A stretch of DNA of 64,000 nucleotides from Fluviicola sp. (GTDB lineage Bacteria > Bacteroidota > Bacteroidia > Flavobacteriales_D > Crocinitomicaceae): positions 1-64,000 of the forward strand of contig JARWZO010000030.1 of assembly GCA_029866325.1 (NCBI GenBank). The letters run 5' to 3'. The notes beneath the pieces were generated by a model. The model was given only the letters and a program-made list of their open reading frames with translations. It was not told where the DNA came from and searched no databases. Below, in pieces: positions 37,463-46,819 of the stretch (its first letter is position 1; each line of letters begins with the position of its first letter). Made by a program: the position numbers and the translations under genes.

Positions 37463-38857
37463 TCAAGGCATTTTCCAAACAGCGAGATCACGCGTTTCAC
37501 CGATTTTTTCAAAGGGCAATTCAATGATCCAAACGCGTTTGTCAACTACAATGTATTGTCCACCAAAGGAACGAACTTCCTGCATTTTTGCGGGATCTGT
37601 TATTTCGGTTGGCTCCAGTGACCAACCTTTGCGGTGATACCAATACATCCATTCCGGATTGGGACCCGAGTGAATGATGATTTTTTCGCCTTTCGGTACC
37701 AATTGATTTACTTGTTGTTCAAGCGTGAGTTTATAACGCACTTCATCCTTTACCCGAAAGTCCGAAACCTGATTTCCGATTCCTTCGGCAGCAATGAACA
37801 GGAGCAGGGCGATTGCCAAACGTTTGTCCATGCGTTGTAATCCCAAAGCTGCAATAACGCCCATCACCGGTACAAAGGGCAATACATAATAATTGTGTGT
37901 GGGAAAAACGGTTCCTGTTTTAATAGCGAACACAAAAAAGATCGCTGAAACTGTCACGATTCCAGCCATTGCTAGGCGATTGCTGCGGTAGCCCAGCCAG
38001 ATGATTCCGATGAAAATGGGCAATAAAACCACATACGAGCGCATTGCTCCGAAGTAAACCTGTGCGGCAAAATCGCCCCAAAGCGGGGCTATTTCAGTCA
38101 ATCCTTCTGCAATTCCTTTCGGGAAAAAGAGCGCAAAATGGTAAGTATCAACCAAATGAGGAACCCAGATAAAATACCACCAACCGATGATGCCGCTTGC
38201 AATTCCCACAGCTAAAGTGATCATTACTTTCACCTGAAGAATTACTGACTTGCTCATCCAAAGCGGAACGATCAATCCAAAAAGAAAAACAGCCGGAATC
38301 TTGCACAAGCCACCCAAGGTAATCAATGCAGTTGCAAGCAGCATTTTCCACCAATTGCGTTGGTCGATGTAGCGCTGAAACCAATAAATCCCCATGATTA
38401 CCAGCGAAACGGCAAAGGTATCTGGCATGCATTTACGCGAAAAGGCCAGCCAGAGTGAGGTGAGAAAAATAACGGTTCCGTACCAGGCTGTTCGCTCGTT
38501 CCACCAGCGTTTACACAAGTGAAAAAAGGCAATCACCGCTAGTGAACTTACCACCAGATTAATGAGTCTTCCATACCAATGAGCTTCGCCGAAAATCAGT
38601 GTGCAGCTTGCAATCAGCGACTGAAAAAACGGAAACTCAGATCCGATGATTCCGGTGCGTTCACCGCCCATATCTACAACAGGGTAGAGGTAGGAAAATG
38701 AACCTTCCGACATATTGCGGGCAATCATGTTGGTGAGTGTTTGTCGCCAGCTGTGCCAGGTTTCAAGTGGTGGAAGCGTAATTCCAACCAAGCGGATTAG
38801 AAAAAAGCCGAGTACGAGACCATAAATACTCTTGAGTTTCGTCAGGGCATTTTTCAT
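37463..38857 (-). CDS. GT-C (ArnT/PMT-like) membrane glycosyltransferase
   Basis: A 464-residue membrane protein with about ten helices, of the PMT_2/ArnT (GT39/GT83-like) group. LETWHSWRQTLTNMIARNM in the first periplasmic loop holds the acidic residue typical of GT-C enzymes. FSRKCMPDTFAVSLVIMGIYWF follows. The periplasmic C-terminal domain begins near residue 360 (LTLEQQVNQLVPKGEKIIIH). It would move a sugar from a polyprenyl donor to a lipid or glycan at the periplasmic face; donor and acceptor are unknown. Only one base separates it from trmB upstream, so the two share a transcript. Confidence 0.8.
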   Translation of the reverse strand: MKNALTKLKSIYGLVLGFFLIRLVGITLPPLETWHSWRQTLTNMIARNMSEGSFSYLYPVVDMGGERTGIIGSEFPFFQSLIASCTLIFGEAHWYGRLINLVVSSLAVIAFFHLCKRWWNERTAWYGTVIFLTSLWLAFSRKCMPDTFAVSLVIMGIYWFQRYIDQRNWWKMLLATALITLGGLCKIPAVFLFGLIVPLWMSKSVILQVKVMITLAVGIASGIIGWWYFIWVPHLVDTYHFALFFPKGIAEGLTEIAPLWGDFAAQVYFGAMRSYVVLLPIFIGIIWLGYRSNRLAMAGIVTVSAIFFVFAIKTGTVFPTHNYYVLPFVPVMGVIAALGLQRMDKRLAIALLLFIAAEGIGNQVSDFRVKDEVRYKLTLEQQVNQLVPKGEKIIIHSGPNPEWMYWYHRKGWSLEPTEITDPAKMQEVRSFGGQYIVVDKRVWIIELPFEKIGETRDLAVWKMP

Positions 38858-38858
38858 A

Positions 38859-39539
38859 TCAATGAATGCGGAATGAACAATATTTAATCACGGAACCTTT
38901 GGCGGTAAACAGTTGTTCGTAATGTGTTTTGATGTGCAGAATTTCGCGAATAGTCGGATCAAGATCTTCGGGAAGCGATTTGTACAAATCCCAGGTCAGT
39001 TCAAGCAACTGGTAACTGTGTTCCTTGATTTCAGCTTCGGTAGATTCGAACAAGACATCGCTGTCGGTTTTCAAATGCACCAAACCTTCTTTTTTCAAAA
39101 TAGTTCGGTAACGATTGATGAATTGTTCCGAAGTAAGGCGTTTTCGCGGTTTGGCAGGTTGCGGATCTGAGAATGTTAGCCAGATTTCATCCACTTCTCC
39201 GGCATCGAAGTAGGTTTCAATAAAATCAATTTTCGCCCGAAGAAAGGCCACGTTTGTCAATTCATCATCTAGGGCTTCTTTCGCACCAACAAAGATGCGG
39301 GCGCCTTTTATGTCTACACCGATGAAATTACGTTTGGGATAATGACGTGCCAACCCTGTTGTGTATTCGCCTTTTCCACAGCCCAATTCCAAAACAATGG
39401 GATGATCGTTTTTAAAGTAATTACTTCGCCATTTGCCTTTTAACGGAAAATCGTGCCGTGTATCCGGATCAAGCGTGGGTTCAAAGACATTATTCCATGC
39501 CTTCATTTCCGCGAATTTCCTCAGTTTGTTCTTTGCCAT
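38859..39539 (-). CDS. trmB: tRNA (guanine-N7-)-methyltransferase TrmB
   Basis: A 226-residue SAM enzyme that makes m7G46 in tRNA. The SAM loop VLELGCGKGEYTTGLA, FIGVDIKGARIFVGAKEA, and the catalytic LTFSDPQPAKPRKRLTSEQFINRYRTIL (PxxxKxxHxKRR-type region) are clear. The C-terminal HIKTHYEQLFTAKGSVIKYC is typical. The start MAKNKLRKFAEMKAWNNVFE (39539) is the family N-terminus; the frame continues upstream to 39590 with unrelated residues. It is followed by the GT-C gene after one base. Confidence 0.92.
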   Translation of the reverse strand: MAKNKLRKFAEMKAWNNVFEPTLDPDTRHDFPLKGKWRSNYFKNDHPIVLELGCGKGEYTTGLARHYPKRNFIGVDIKGARIFVGAKEALDDELTNVAFLRAKIDFIETYFDAGEVDEIWLTFSDPQPAKPRKRLTSEQFINRYRTILKKEGLVHLKTDSDVLFESTEAEIKEHSYQLLELTWDLYKSLPEDLDPTIREILHIKTHYEQLFTAKGSVIKYCSFRIH

Positions 39540-39665
39540 AATCTTATCGACAAAAATAGAAAAAAGCCGCTGTTTCGTGTTCATAAACATTTCCGCCGAT
39601 TTCTGTAGAAATATTAGTTGATGAACAACTCATTGATTAATTTTACCCTCTAAATAAAAAACGTT

Positions 39666-41645
39666 ATGTCCAAACAGCATCATCACGCGTTATCATTCGC
39701 GGGGTTGATTATCACAGTCGGTATCATTTTCGGAGATATTGGTACCTCACCGCTTTACGTATTAAAAGCCATCACAAATTCAGAGCCGGTGTTGATTAAC
39801 GGTCATTGGGTAGAGCAAGGAAAAAAAATTACTGAACAGTTGATTTTAGGAGCGCTTTCATGTATCTTTTGGACATTGACACTGCAAACTACCATCAAAT
39901 ATGTTATTGTAACGCTTCGTGCTGATAACAAAGGTGAAGGTGGGATTTTCTCGTTGTACACATTGGTTCGTCGTCGCAAAAAATGGCTCGTAATACCGGC
40001 AATGATCGGTGGAGCGGCTCTTTTGGCAGACGGAATTATTACGCCGCCTATCTCCGTTTCATCCGCAATAGAAGGATTGGCGGGAGTCAACAATAGTATT
40101 CCTATTTTGCCTTTGGTTGTTGGCGTATTGATTTTCATTTTCGTGATTCAGCAATTCGGAACCAAGTTCATCGGAAAGGCTTTCGGACCGGTAATGGTAG
40201 TTTGGTTTTTGATGTTGGGTGTTTTGGGTGTGTACGGATTGTCATCCAATCTAGGCGTTTTCAAAGCACTGAATCCGTATTATGCATACGATATTTTGAC
40301 GCATTATCCACAAGGATTTTGGTTGCTGGGAGCTGTTTTCTTGTGTACAACAGGAGCGGAGGCCTTGTATTCCGATTTGGGACATTGCGGACGTGAAAAC
40401 ATACGTGTAAGCTGGATTTTTGTGAAAGTGATGTTGGTCATCAATTACTTCGGACAAGGAGCTTTCTTATTGGCAAACCACAACAACGGCTACATTAACG
40501 AGGAAAATCCGTTTTACATGATGGTGCCCGACTGGTTTAAAGTTCCTGCCATTATCATTGCAACGTTAGCAGCAATTGTTGCTTCTCAAGCTTTGATTTC
40601 GGGGTCGTTTACGTTAATCAATGAAGCCATTCGTCTGAATTTATGGCCACGGGTGAGAGTCAATTTTCCTTCCGATATCAAAGGTCAATTGTACATTCCT
40701 TCGGTTAATTGGTTTTTGTTGATTGGTTGTCTGGGCGTTGTTTGGTTCTTCGGTGAATCGGCCAATATGGAGGCAGCTTACGGTTTGTCGATTGTCTTGG
40801 CAATGATCAGCACGTCTATTCTATTGATTTTCTATATGGCCAGAAAACACTGGAATCCTATTTTGCGTTACAGTATGATAGCCGTGTTTTTTATCATTGA
40901 AGGTGGTTTCGCTGTTGCCCAAATCGAGAAGTTCCCCGAGGGTGGTTACGTTACCATAAGCATAGCAACACTCCTGATCGGATTGATGTTCATTATTTTC
41001 AAAAGTAAAATCATTCGCACCAGTTATCTGGAGTTTGTAAAAATCAAGCATTACCTGCCATTGTTGCAAAAGCTATCGGTAGACGACCAAATTCCGACTT
41101 ACGCTACTCACTTAGTGTATTTGACGAGTGCCGATAAAGTGGACGAGGTAGAATCAAAAGTGTTTTATTCCATTTTGGAACAGCAACCCAAGCGCGCAGA
41201 ACGCTACTGGTTTGTACACGTGCAAACAACCGATGAGCCGTATACAATGGAATACAAGGTGACCAAGCACGATGAAAACGATTTGATTCGTATCGACTTT
41301 AAGCTAGGGTTCCGGATTCAGCCTAAGTTGGATACGATGTTCAAACAAGTGGTCGACGAAATGGTGCAAGCCAAAGAGATTGAAATCAAGAGCCGTTTTG
41401 CTTGCGTGTACCATCACGGTGATCACATCGGTGACTTCCGTTTTGTGGTGATCCGTAAGTTCTTGTCGAATGACAATGAATTGCCTTGGTTCCAAAAGAT
41501 CATTATGAACCTGTATTTCTTCATCAAAGGATTGAGTTTGACAGAGAAAAATGAGTTTGGTCTCGACCCAAGTTCTTTCGTAGAGGAGAAATTCCCGTAT
41601 GTTTTGTCAAAAGCTGCACCGCTTGAATTGAAGCGTACCAACTAA
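39666..41645 (+). CDS. kup: KUP family potassium uptake protein
   Basis: A 659-residue K+/H+ symporter of the Kup/HAK/KT family. The N-terminal LSFAGLIITVGIIFGDIGTS holds the family signature GDIGTSPLYV. Twelve helices run to about residue 440; LFLCTTGAEALYSDLGHCGR and the QALISGSFTLINEAIRLN region are family hallmarks. A cytoplasmic C-terminal domain of about 200 residues follows. Length is normal. It stands alone between divergent trmB and the GT28-like gene downstream (seven-base gap), which may be co-transcribed. Confidence 0.93.
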   Translation: MSKQHHHALSFAGLIITVGIIFGDIGTSPLYVLKAITNSEPVLINGHWVEQGKKITEQLILGALSCIFWTLTLQTTIKYVIVTLRADNKGEGGIFSLYTLVRRRKKWLVIPAMIGGAALLADGIITPPISVSSAIEGLAGVNNSIPILPLVVGVLIFIFVIQQFGTKFIGKAFGPVMVVWFLMLGVLGVYGLSSNLGVFKALNPYYAYDILTHYPQGFWLLGAVFLCTTGAEALYSDLGHCGRENIRVSWIFVKVMLVINYFGQGAFLLANHNNGYINEENPFYMMVPDWFKVPAIIIATLAAIVASQALISGSFTLINEAIRLNLWPRVRVNFPSDIKGQLYIPSVNWFLLIGCLGVVWFFGESANMEAAYGLSIVLAMISTSILLIFYMARKHWNPILRYSMIAVFFIIEGGFAVAQIEKFPEGGYVTISIATLLIGLMFIIFKSKIIRTSYLEFVKIKHYLPLLQKLSVDDQIPTYATHLVYLTSADKVDEVESKVFYSILEQQPKRAERYWFVHVQTTDEPYTMEYKVTKHDENDLIRIDFKLGFRIQPKLDTMFKQVVDEMVQAKEIEIKSRFACVYHHGDHIGDFRFVVIRKFLSNDNELPWFQKIIMNLYFFIKGLSLTEKNEFGLDPSSFVEEKFPYVLSKAAPLELKRTN

Positions 41646-41652
41646 TGAACAC

Positions 41653-42594
41653 ATGAGGCCCGAACACATCACAGGAAAAACGGTGTTGTACGGTTGCCTC
41701 GACTGGGGAAGCGGTCATGTGGCGCGTTCCATCCCTTTGATGCGGCAATTGTTGCTTCAAGAGAATAAATTGGTGGTGCGTTGTACAATTGAACAACAGC
41801 GCGTCTTTGAAACGTATGCCATTCAGGCAGCATTTATTCCTGCAACGGCGTTTTCTTTTCGGTTTAAAGGCGACGGCAATTTCACTAGGGAAATGTTGCG
41901 CAACGCCCGTCAGTTTCGCAAGGCAGTCAAGATTGAACGCTCAGAAACAAAGGCTTTGGTTTCCACTCACGGGATTGATGTCATTGTTTCAGATCATCGC
42001 TACGGCATGGTTTCGGCAACAATTCCTTCTGTTTTTGTGACGCATCAGGTACAACTTCCGTCCGGTTCGGGATTTGTAGCGCAACGGATTCACCGTAAAT
42101 GGTTCAATCGTTTTCCAGTTTGTTGGATTATGGACGACGAACAACATCCGCTTGCCGGAAAATTAAGTTCACTTCCAAAGAATGGACTTAAACAAGCGTA
42201 TTACATCGGACACTATTCGCGGTTTTCTGATACTGAAAATACTGTCATGGAAAATTCGGTTGTTGCAGTGATTAGTGGTCCTGAACCGTATGCAAAGCAG
42301 CTGTTTGAATTGCTTTTAGCACGATCTTTATCCGACCAACGCTCGTGGACGATTGTTTCACCGGAGTACAAAACAACCATTGTTCCGCCAAATGTGCGCT
42401 TGATTCACAATGATTGGAAAGCCGCCGACGAAGCCATTCACAATGCATCGTTGATTATTTCACGCAATGGTTATTCTACATTGATGGATTTGAAAGCCTT
42501 GAACAAACGGGCCGAATTGATTCCTACTCCCGGTCAATTGGAGCAGTTGTATTTGGAAAAAATCAATGATAATCCTAAGTGGAAATATCTGTAA
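41653..42594 (+). CDS. GT28/MurG-like glycosyltransferase-fold protein
   Basis: A 313-residue protein of the GT-B fold, two Rossmann domains. The N-terminal part VLYGCLDWGSGHVARSIPLM is the Gly-rich loop seen in MurG-type enzymes (GxGH-A). The C-terminal half has AVISGPEPYAKQLFELLLA, VRLIHNDWKAADEAIHNASLIISRNGYSTLMDL (donor-binding region), then PTPGQLEQLYLEKI in place of P...DNQ. It probably uses a nucleotide sugar, but the acceptor is unknown. It ends seven bases before the convergent histidine kinase gene. Confidence 0.72.
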   Translation: MRPEHITGKTVLYGCLDWGSGHVARSIPLMRQLLLQENKLVVRCTIEQQRVFETYAIQAAFIPATAFSFRFKGDGNFTREMLRNARQFRKAVKIERSETKALVSTHGIDVIVSDHRYGMVSATIPSVFVTHQVQLPSGSGFVAQRIHRKWFNRFPVCWIMDDEQHPLAGKLSSLPKNGLKQAYYIGHYSRFSDTENTVMENSVVAVISGPEPYAKQLFELLLARSLSDQRSWTIVSPEYKTTIVPPNVRLIHNDWKAADEAIHNASLIISRNGYSTLMDLKALNKRAELIPTPGQLEQLYLEKINDNPKWKYL

Positions 42595-42600
42595 TAATGA

Positions 42601-43686
42601 TTATTTAATCTGAATTCCCCGCGAAGAAACCAAGGTATTGGCACTGCCTTTAAAACGATCCAATGAAAACGTAAACGTACTGCCAATCCCAACAGTGCTG
42701 CGAACGGAAATGGTTTGATTGTGCGAATCAAGAATGTGTTTTACGATGGCCAATCCTAATCCTGAACCACCTTCGTTGCGGTTTCTGCTTTTTTCCACAC
42801 GGTAAAATCGTTCGAAGAGTCGGGGAATGTGTTTAAGGTCAATTCCGGGGCCGTTATCTGAAATTTCAATTGTAACAATGTCATCTACCTCAAAAAAACG
42901 TACCAAAGTCTCTCCACCGTCGTTACCGTAAGTGATGGAGTTGCCAATAAGGTTGGTGAACACTTGCGCAATTTTCCCTCGGTCGGCTTTTACCATGATC
43001 GCATTGTTGTATTCTTTGGAAAAACGCACCGAAATTCCTTTTTCCTGCGCTTTCATTTCGAAACTTTCAATGACCTCACGCGCCAAATCCCTGATATCAA
43101 ACGGACGAAGTTCTAGCTTCAGTTCGTTAACTTCCAATTTGGTCAATTCATCCAAATCTTCCAGAATATGCGTCATTCGATCAATGGCTTTGGCTGCGCG
43201 TTCCAAAAAGATTCGATTGACTTTGTCATCTTCCAAACCGCCCTCGAGTAGTGTCAATACATAACCCTGAATGGAGAAAACAGGGGTTTTTAATTCATGC
43301 GCCAAATTTCCGAGAAACTCACGTCGAAATTTATCCTGCTCTTTCAGCTGAACAATTTCGGTCTGTTTTTCTTCTGCCCATTCTTTGGTGTCCAATTCAG
43401 CTTGTCCGATGATGTCGTCTGACATGGTCATGGTGAAACTGTCACCTCCTGTCATTTTTCCTTTGCGAATAGATCGATACAGGATTTTTAAACGCTCGTG
43501 AATAAAGCGCTTCACCAACAAGTAAAAAACAAGGAAAGCGCCGGTACCTATTCCGAATGGAAAGGCAATGAACATCCACCCCGGAAGCGGGTGCAGGAGG
43601 TGAACCAGAGCAACCACCAATAGAGATAGCAGCCCCAATAAGAAGCTGCCACCAAGTACAATAAAAATAGGATTACTGCTTTTCAC
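42601..43686 (-). CDS. PhoR-like sensor histidine kinase
   Basis: A 361-residue membrane kinase. Two helices (about residues 5-30 and 36-58) enclose a very short outside loop, so there is no periplasmic sensor domain. A linker leads to HisKA with phosphoacceptor His130 in LGNLAHELKTPVFSIQGYV, then the ATPase with FTNLIGNSITYGNDGG (N box), EISDNGPGIDLKHI (G1), RLFERFYRVEKSRNRNEGGS (F) and GSGLGLAIVKHIL (G2). The GTG start overlaps the TAG stop of the phoB-like gene by one base (TAGTG), so they are coupled. It is the only kinase in the window against three response regulators. Confidence 0.9.
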   Translation of the reverse strand: MKSSNPIFIVLGGSFLLGLLSLLVVALVHLLHPLPGWMFIAFPFGIGTGAFLVFYLLVKRFIHERLKILYRSIRKGKMTGGDSFTMTMSDDIIGQAELDTKEWAEEKQTEIVQLKEQDKFRREFLGNLAHELKTPVFSIQGYVLTLLEGGLEDDKVNRIFLERAAKAIDRMTHILEDLDELTKLEVNELKLELRPFDIRDLAREVIESFEMKAQEKGISVRFSKEYNNAIMVKADRGKIAQVFTNLIGNSITYGNDGGETLVRFFEVDDIVTIEISDNGPGIDLKHIPRLFERFYRVEKSRNRNEGGSGLGLAIVKHILDSHNQTISVRSTVGIGSTFTFSLDRFKGSANTLVSSRGIQIK

Positions 43687-44366
43687 TATTCCGAGAATGT
43701 ATAACCGACACCTTTGATAGTACGAATATACGATTCTCCTAATTTTTCTCGCAATTTTCTGATGTGAACATCAATGGTGCGTTCTCCAACAATGGTTTCA
43801 TCGCCCCACACAGTTCCTAAAATTTGTTCGCGGGTAAATACTTTGCCCGGACGTGAAGCGAGCAATTCGATCAATTCAAATTCTTTTTTCGGCAGTTGTA
43901 CCTCTTGACCTTCCAAGAGAACCAAGAAACGCTCGCGATTCACGGTTATTTTGGATGTTTCGATGGTTTCGGAATGTTTGCGGTTGGCACGGCGAAGCAA
44001 TGCTTCCACCTTACTAATGAGCAAACGCGGACGAATGGGCTTGGTAATGTAATCATCCGCTCCGGCTTCAAATCCTGCGACTTGAGAATAATCCTCGGAA
44101 CGGGATGTAAGGAATGCGATCAGCGGCTGTGCCAGTTGCAATTCTTTACGAATCATGTGGCACGCTTCGATACCGTCCATGCGGGGCATCATCACATCCA
44201 TTAGAATCAAATCCGGTGAATGTTTTTGTGCCATTTCAACTCCTTCGAGTCCGTTAGACGCTGTTAAGACTTTGTAACCTTCGCGTTCAAGATTGTATTG
44301 AAGAAATTCCAAGATGTCTTGTTCGTCGTCTACTAAAAGGATGGTATTTGCTTTATTTTGTTGCAT
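43686..44366 (-). CDS. PhoB-like OmpR-family response regulator (paired with kinase)
   Basis: A 226-residue receiver plus winged-helix regulator. Phosphoacceptor Asp57 is in LILMDVMMPRMDG, with Asp13/Asp14 in LLVDDEQDI, Thr/Ser in AFLTSRSEDYSQVAGFEAGA and Lys in DDYITKPIRPR. The output domain has LPKKEFELIELLASRPGKVF and the recognition helix region RTIDVHIRKLREKLGESYIR. It closely resembles the unpaired regulator at 55781-56455 along its whole length. The start is followed upstream by a -7 box at 44390-44397. It overlaps the kinase gene by one base. Confidence 0.9.
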   Translation of the reverse strand: MQQNKANTILLVDDEQDILEFLQYNLEREGYKVLTASNGLEGVEMAQKHSPDLILMDVMMPRMDGIEACHMIRKELQLAQPLIAFLTSRSEDYSQVAGFEAGADDYITKPIRPRLLISKVEALLRRANRKHSETIETSKITVNRERFLVLLEGQEVQLPKKEFELIELLASRPGKVFTREQILGTVWGDETIVGERTIDVHIRKLREKLGESYIRTIKGVGYTFSE

Positions 44367-44389
44367 GTTCTTAGAGGAATTCTACTACA

Positions 44390-44397
44390 CAAAGGTA
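44390..44397 (-). promoter_or_regulatory. -7 box before the phoB/phoR-like pair
   Basis: Minus-strand TACCTTTG (44397-44390) matches TAnnTTTG and would give a leader of about 20 bases before ATG 44366. No good -33 box is seen. Upstream 44420-44500 is rich in TTAA words without regular spacing; nothing else is seen up to 44620. Confidence 0.5.
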
Positions 44398-44641
44398 TTT
44401 TTGAAACGTCGCAGTAACTTTACAGTTAGGTTATTAAATAATTAATTAAATCAAGAGCATGTTATTAAATCATTAAGGTCTTAAGTCGATACTTGGTTGC
44501 TCAATTGACCAATGTTATCGAATGAATTCAAATTTCGAACCGACCTGACAAATGCGCTTCAAAATTAGATTATTCACTCTGTTATAACCGCGATATCGTT
44601 AATAGAATGTGATCGTTTCGCATTTTGTATTTTTGCACACT

Positions 44642-45376
44642 ATGTCTGAAAACCGTTTTTTTGTGGAGTTGGCTTACGATGGCACTGCTTATGCAGGTTG
44701 GCAACGTCAGCCCAATGCCCGATCCGTGCAGGAAACAGTTGAACAACAGTTGTCGAAATTGTATAGCGGTGCTGCAATTCCGGTGACAGGTTGTGGCAGA
44801 ACGGATGCCGGTGTTCATGCGCATTTTTTTGTTGCACATGTGCATTTACCGGAGGCTATCGATTTGATGGAATTGAAGCACAAACTCAATAAAATGTTGC
44901 CGAATGACATTGCCGTTTTTCGGATTTATCCCGTTTCGATGGACATGCATGCGCGTTTTCAGGCTAGTTCGCGGACCTATCGTTATTACCTGTATCAGGA
45001 GAAAAACGTGTTCCTGAAAAACAGTCTTTTCTTTCCAAGGGTGCTCAATTTTGATCGTATGAACGAAGCGGCAACGTATTTTCTGGGAAAACAGGATTTT
45101 ACGTCTTTATCGAAATTGCATACAGATGTAAAAACGAATATTTGTAACGTCACCGAAGCTGTTTGGAAACAAGACGGAACCCAATGGTATTTTGAAATTA
45201 CGGCCGATCGGTTTTTGCGCAACATGGTGCGTGCTACCGTTGGAACATTATTGGATGTTGGAATCGGAAAACTGGAGCCGGAAACCATTTTGACCATTCT
45301 GGAGGCAAAAGACCGCCGAGAAGCTAGGCATTCGGTAGATGCGCACGGGTTGTTTTTGTGGGATGTTACCTATTAA
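44642..45376 (+). CDS. truA: tRNA pseudouridine(38-40) synthase TruA
   Basis: A 244-residue pseudouridine synthase acting on positions 38-40 of tRNA. Catalytic Asp55 lies in TGCGRTDAGVHA. Other landmarks are ELAYDGTAYAGWQRQPNARS, ASSRTYRYYLYQ and FLRNMVRATVGTLLDVGIG. The ATG at 44642 is the family start and is preceded by the -7 box TATTTTTG (44628-44635), which leaves a leader of about three bases; the open frame further upstream is not needed. It converges with tyrS across a palindromic repeat. Confidence 0.94.
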   Translation: MSENRFFVELAYDGTAYAGWQRQPNARSVQETVEQQLSKLYSGAAIPVTGCGRTDAGVHAHFFVAHVHLPEAIDLMELKHKLNKMLPNDIAVFRIYPVSMDMHARFQASSRTYRYYLYQEKNVFLKNSLFFPRVLNFDRMNEAATYFLGKQDFTSLSKLHTDVKTNICNVTEAVWKQDGTQWYFEITADRFLRNMVRATVGTLLDVGIGKLEPETILTILEAKDRREARHSVDAHGLFLWDVTY

Positions 45377-45389
45377 TTGTGTTGTTAGG

Positions 45390-45479
45390 CTGTAGGCGCG
45401 GGATGCGTCCCTACTGGTTTATTGTTGTTGTAACATAGGCTCGGGATGCGTCCCAAGCCTACATAGCAACAACAATAAA
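45390..45479. repeat. GGGATGCGTCCC palindromic repeat, two units, between truA and tyrS
   Basis: Two units of the palindromic core GGGATGCGTCCC lie here: one flanked by GTAGG/CCTAC (about 45392-45414), the other in a long hairpin (45418-45479) with arms TTATTGTTGTTG.../...CAACAACAATAA around TAGGCTCGGGA / TCCCAAGCCTA. A third copy with the same TTGTTGTTGT flank lies at 53135-53182. The right arm overlaps the last six codons and stop of tyrS. It can act as a bidirectional terminator for the convergent genes. Confidence 0.8.
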
Positions 45480-46739
45480 ATTCGTTGATTTTCCTTTTCC
45501 GATCAAAATGTATTTATCGTTGATGAGGTAAGACGTGTCTACCATCAATCCTTCCTGAACTTTTTCTTTGTTCACAGAAATAGCGTTTCCTTTCAATTCG
45601 CGTTTGGCTTCGCCGTTTGAGCTTAAAAAGCCGGTGCGCGATCCTAATAATTCCACAATCGAAATACCTGCCGACAAATCTGCTTTCGTTACCGAAGCTT
45701 GTTTCACACCTTCAAATACAGCCAAAAAATCGCGTTCACTCAACTTTTTCAAATCATCGGTTGTCGATTTTCCGAACAGGATATTACTTGCTGCAATGGC
45801 AGCTTCTAATGCTTCTTTTCCGTGCACGCGTTCGGTTACTTCTTCTGCCAATGCGCGCTGCATGGTTCGTAAATGCGGTGCTTCGTTATGCGTAGCTTCA
45901 ATGGCTTCTATTTCCGTTTTTGATTTCAAGGAGTAGAAACGCATCAGTTTCGGGATATCTGCATCCGTTGATTTTAACCAAAACTGGTAAAATTCGTAGG
46001 GAGATGTTTTTTCAGCATCCAGCCATACGGTTCCCGACTCGGTTTTTCCGAATTTTCCACCGTCGGCTTTCGTCAATAACGGACAGGTAAACGCATAAGC
46101 TTCACCACCTGCTTTTTTGCGCACCAACTCCGTTCCGGTAGTGATGTTTCCCCACTGGTCGGAACCGCCGAATTGTACTTTTACGTTGTTGGTTTGGTAT
46201 AAGTGAAGGAAATCGTACCCTTGCAATAACTGGTATGAAAACTCTGTAAAGGAAATTCCGGTTTCGATGCGTTTTTTTACCGAATCTTTGGCCATCATGT
46301 AATTCACGGTGATGTATTTCCCAACGTCGCGAATGAATTCCAGGAATGAAAAATCTTTCATCCAGTCGTAATTATTCACCAATTCGGCTTTGTTGTCACC
46401 GGTTTCGAAGTCTAAGAAACGTTTCAATTGTTTTTCAACCGAAGCCACGTTGTGTTGCAGTGTTGCTTCGTCGAGCAGGTTTCTTTCAGCCGATTTCCCT
46501 GACGGATCGCCTACCATTCCGGTAGCGCCTCCCACCAAAGCAAACGGTTTGTGTCCGCCCAACTGGAAGTGTTTCAATAACATAATCGGCAATAAATTAC
46601 CCACGTGCAACGAATCGGAAGTAGGATCGAAGCCCACATAACCGGCCGTCATTTCTTTGAGCAGTTGTTCTTCCAGGCCGGGCATGATATCCTGAATCAT
46701 TCCTCTCCAGCGCAGTTCCTCTATGACGTTGTGTTGCAT
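45459..46739 (-). CDS. tyrS: tyrosyl-tRNA synthetase
   Basis: A 426-residue class I synthetase charging tRNA-Tyr. The HIGH motif reads HVGN in FDPTSDSLHVGNLLPIM, tyrosine-site residues lie in YQLLQGYDFLHLY and QFGGSDQWGNITTGTEL, and KMSKS reads KFGKTESG. A C-terminal S4 RNA-binding domain covers about residues 355-426. The last residues FIVVAM and the stop codon are encoded inside the right arm of the palindromic repeat 45418-45479. Minus-strand -7 box at 46757-46764. Confidence 0.95.
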   Translation of the reverse strand: MQHNVIEELRWRGMIQDIMPGLEEQLLKEMTAGYVGFDPTSDSLHVGNLLPIMLLKHFQLGGHKPFALVGGATGMVGDPSGKSAERNLLDEATLQHNVASVEKQLKRFLDFETGDNKAELVNNYDWMKDFSFLEFIRDVGKYITVNYMMAKDSVKKRIETGISFTEFSYQLLQGYDFLHLYQTNNVKVQFGGSDQWGNITTGTELVRKKAGGEAYAFTCPLLTKADGGKFGKTESGTVWLDAEKTSPYEFYQFWLKSTDADIPKLMRFYSLKSKTEIEAIEATHNEAPHLRTMQRALAEEVTERVHGKEALEAAIAASNILFGKSTTDDLKKLSERDFLAVFEGVKQASVTKADLSAGISIVELLGSRTGFLSSNGEAKRELKGNAISVNKEKVQEGLMVDTSYLINDKYILIGKGKSTNFIVVAM

Positions 46740-46756
46740 GTTATTGAATTTGTGTG

Positions 46757-46764
46757 CAAAAATA
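46757..46764 (-). promoter_or_regulatory. -7 box of tyrS
   Basis: Minus-strand TATTTTTG (46764-46757) matches TAnnTTTG and gives a leader of about 13 bases before ATG 46739. The same context (AAAGCGCTATTTTTGCACAC) resembles that of miaB (ACGCTATTTTTGCACGC). No clear -33 box. Confidence 0.5.
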
Positions 46765-46819
46765 GCGCTTTCAAGTTATTTCTATGTCTTGTGCCAAAAT
46801 ATAAATGCCATGCTCGTCT

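Noticed and set aside
40821-41069. Antisense frames within kup, tyrS and the gld genes
   Set aside because: All lie fully inside well-supported genes on the other strand or frame.
44420-44500. TTAA-rich stretch upstream of the kinase-linked PhoB-like gene as a Pho box
   Set aside because: Spacings are 4, 8 and 12 bases, not the regular 11 seen near 56603.
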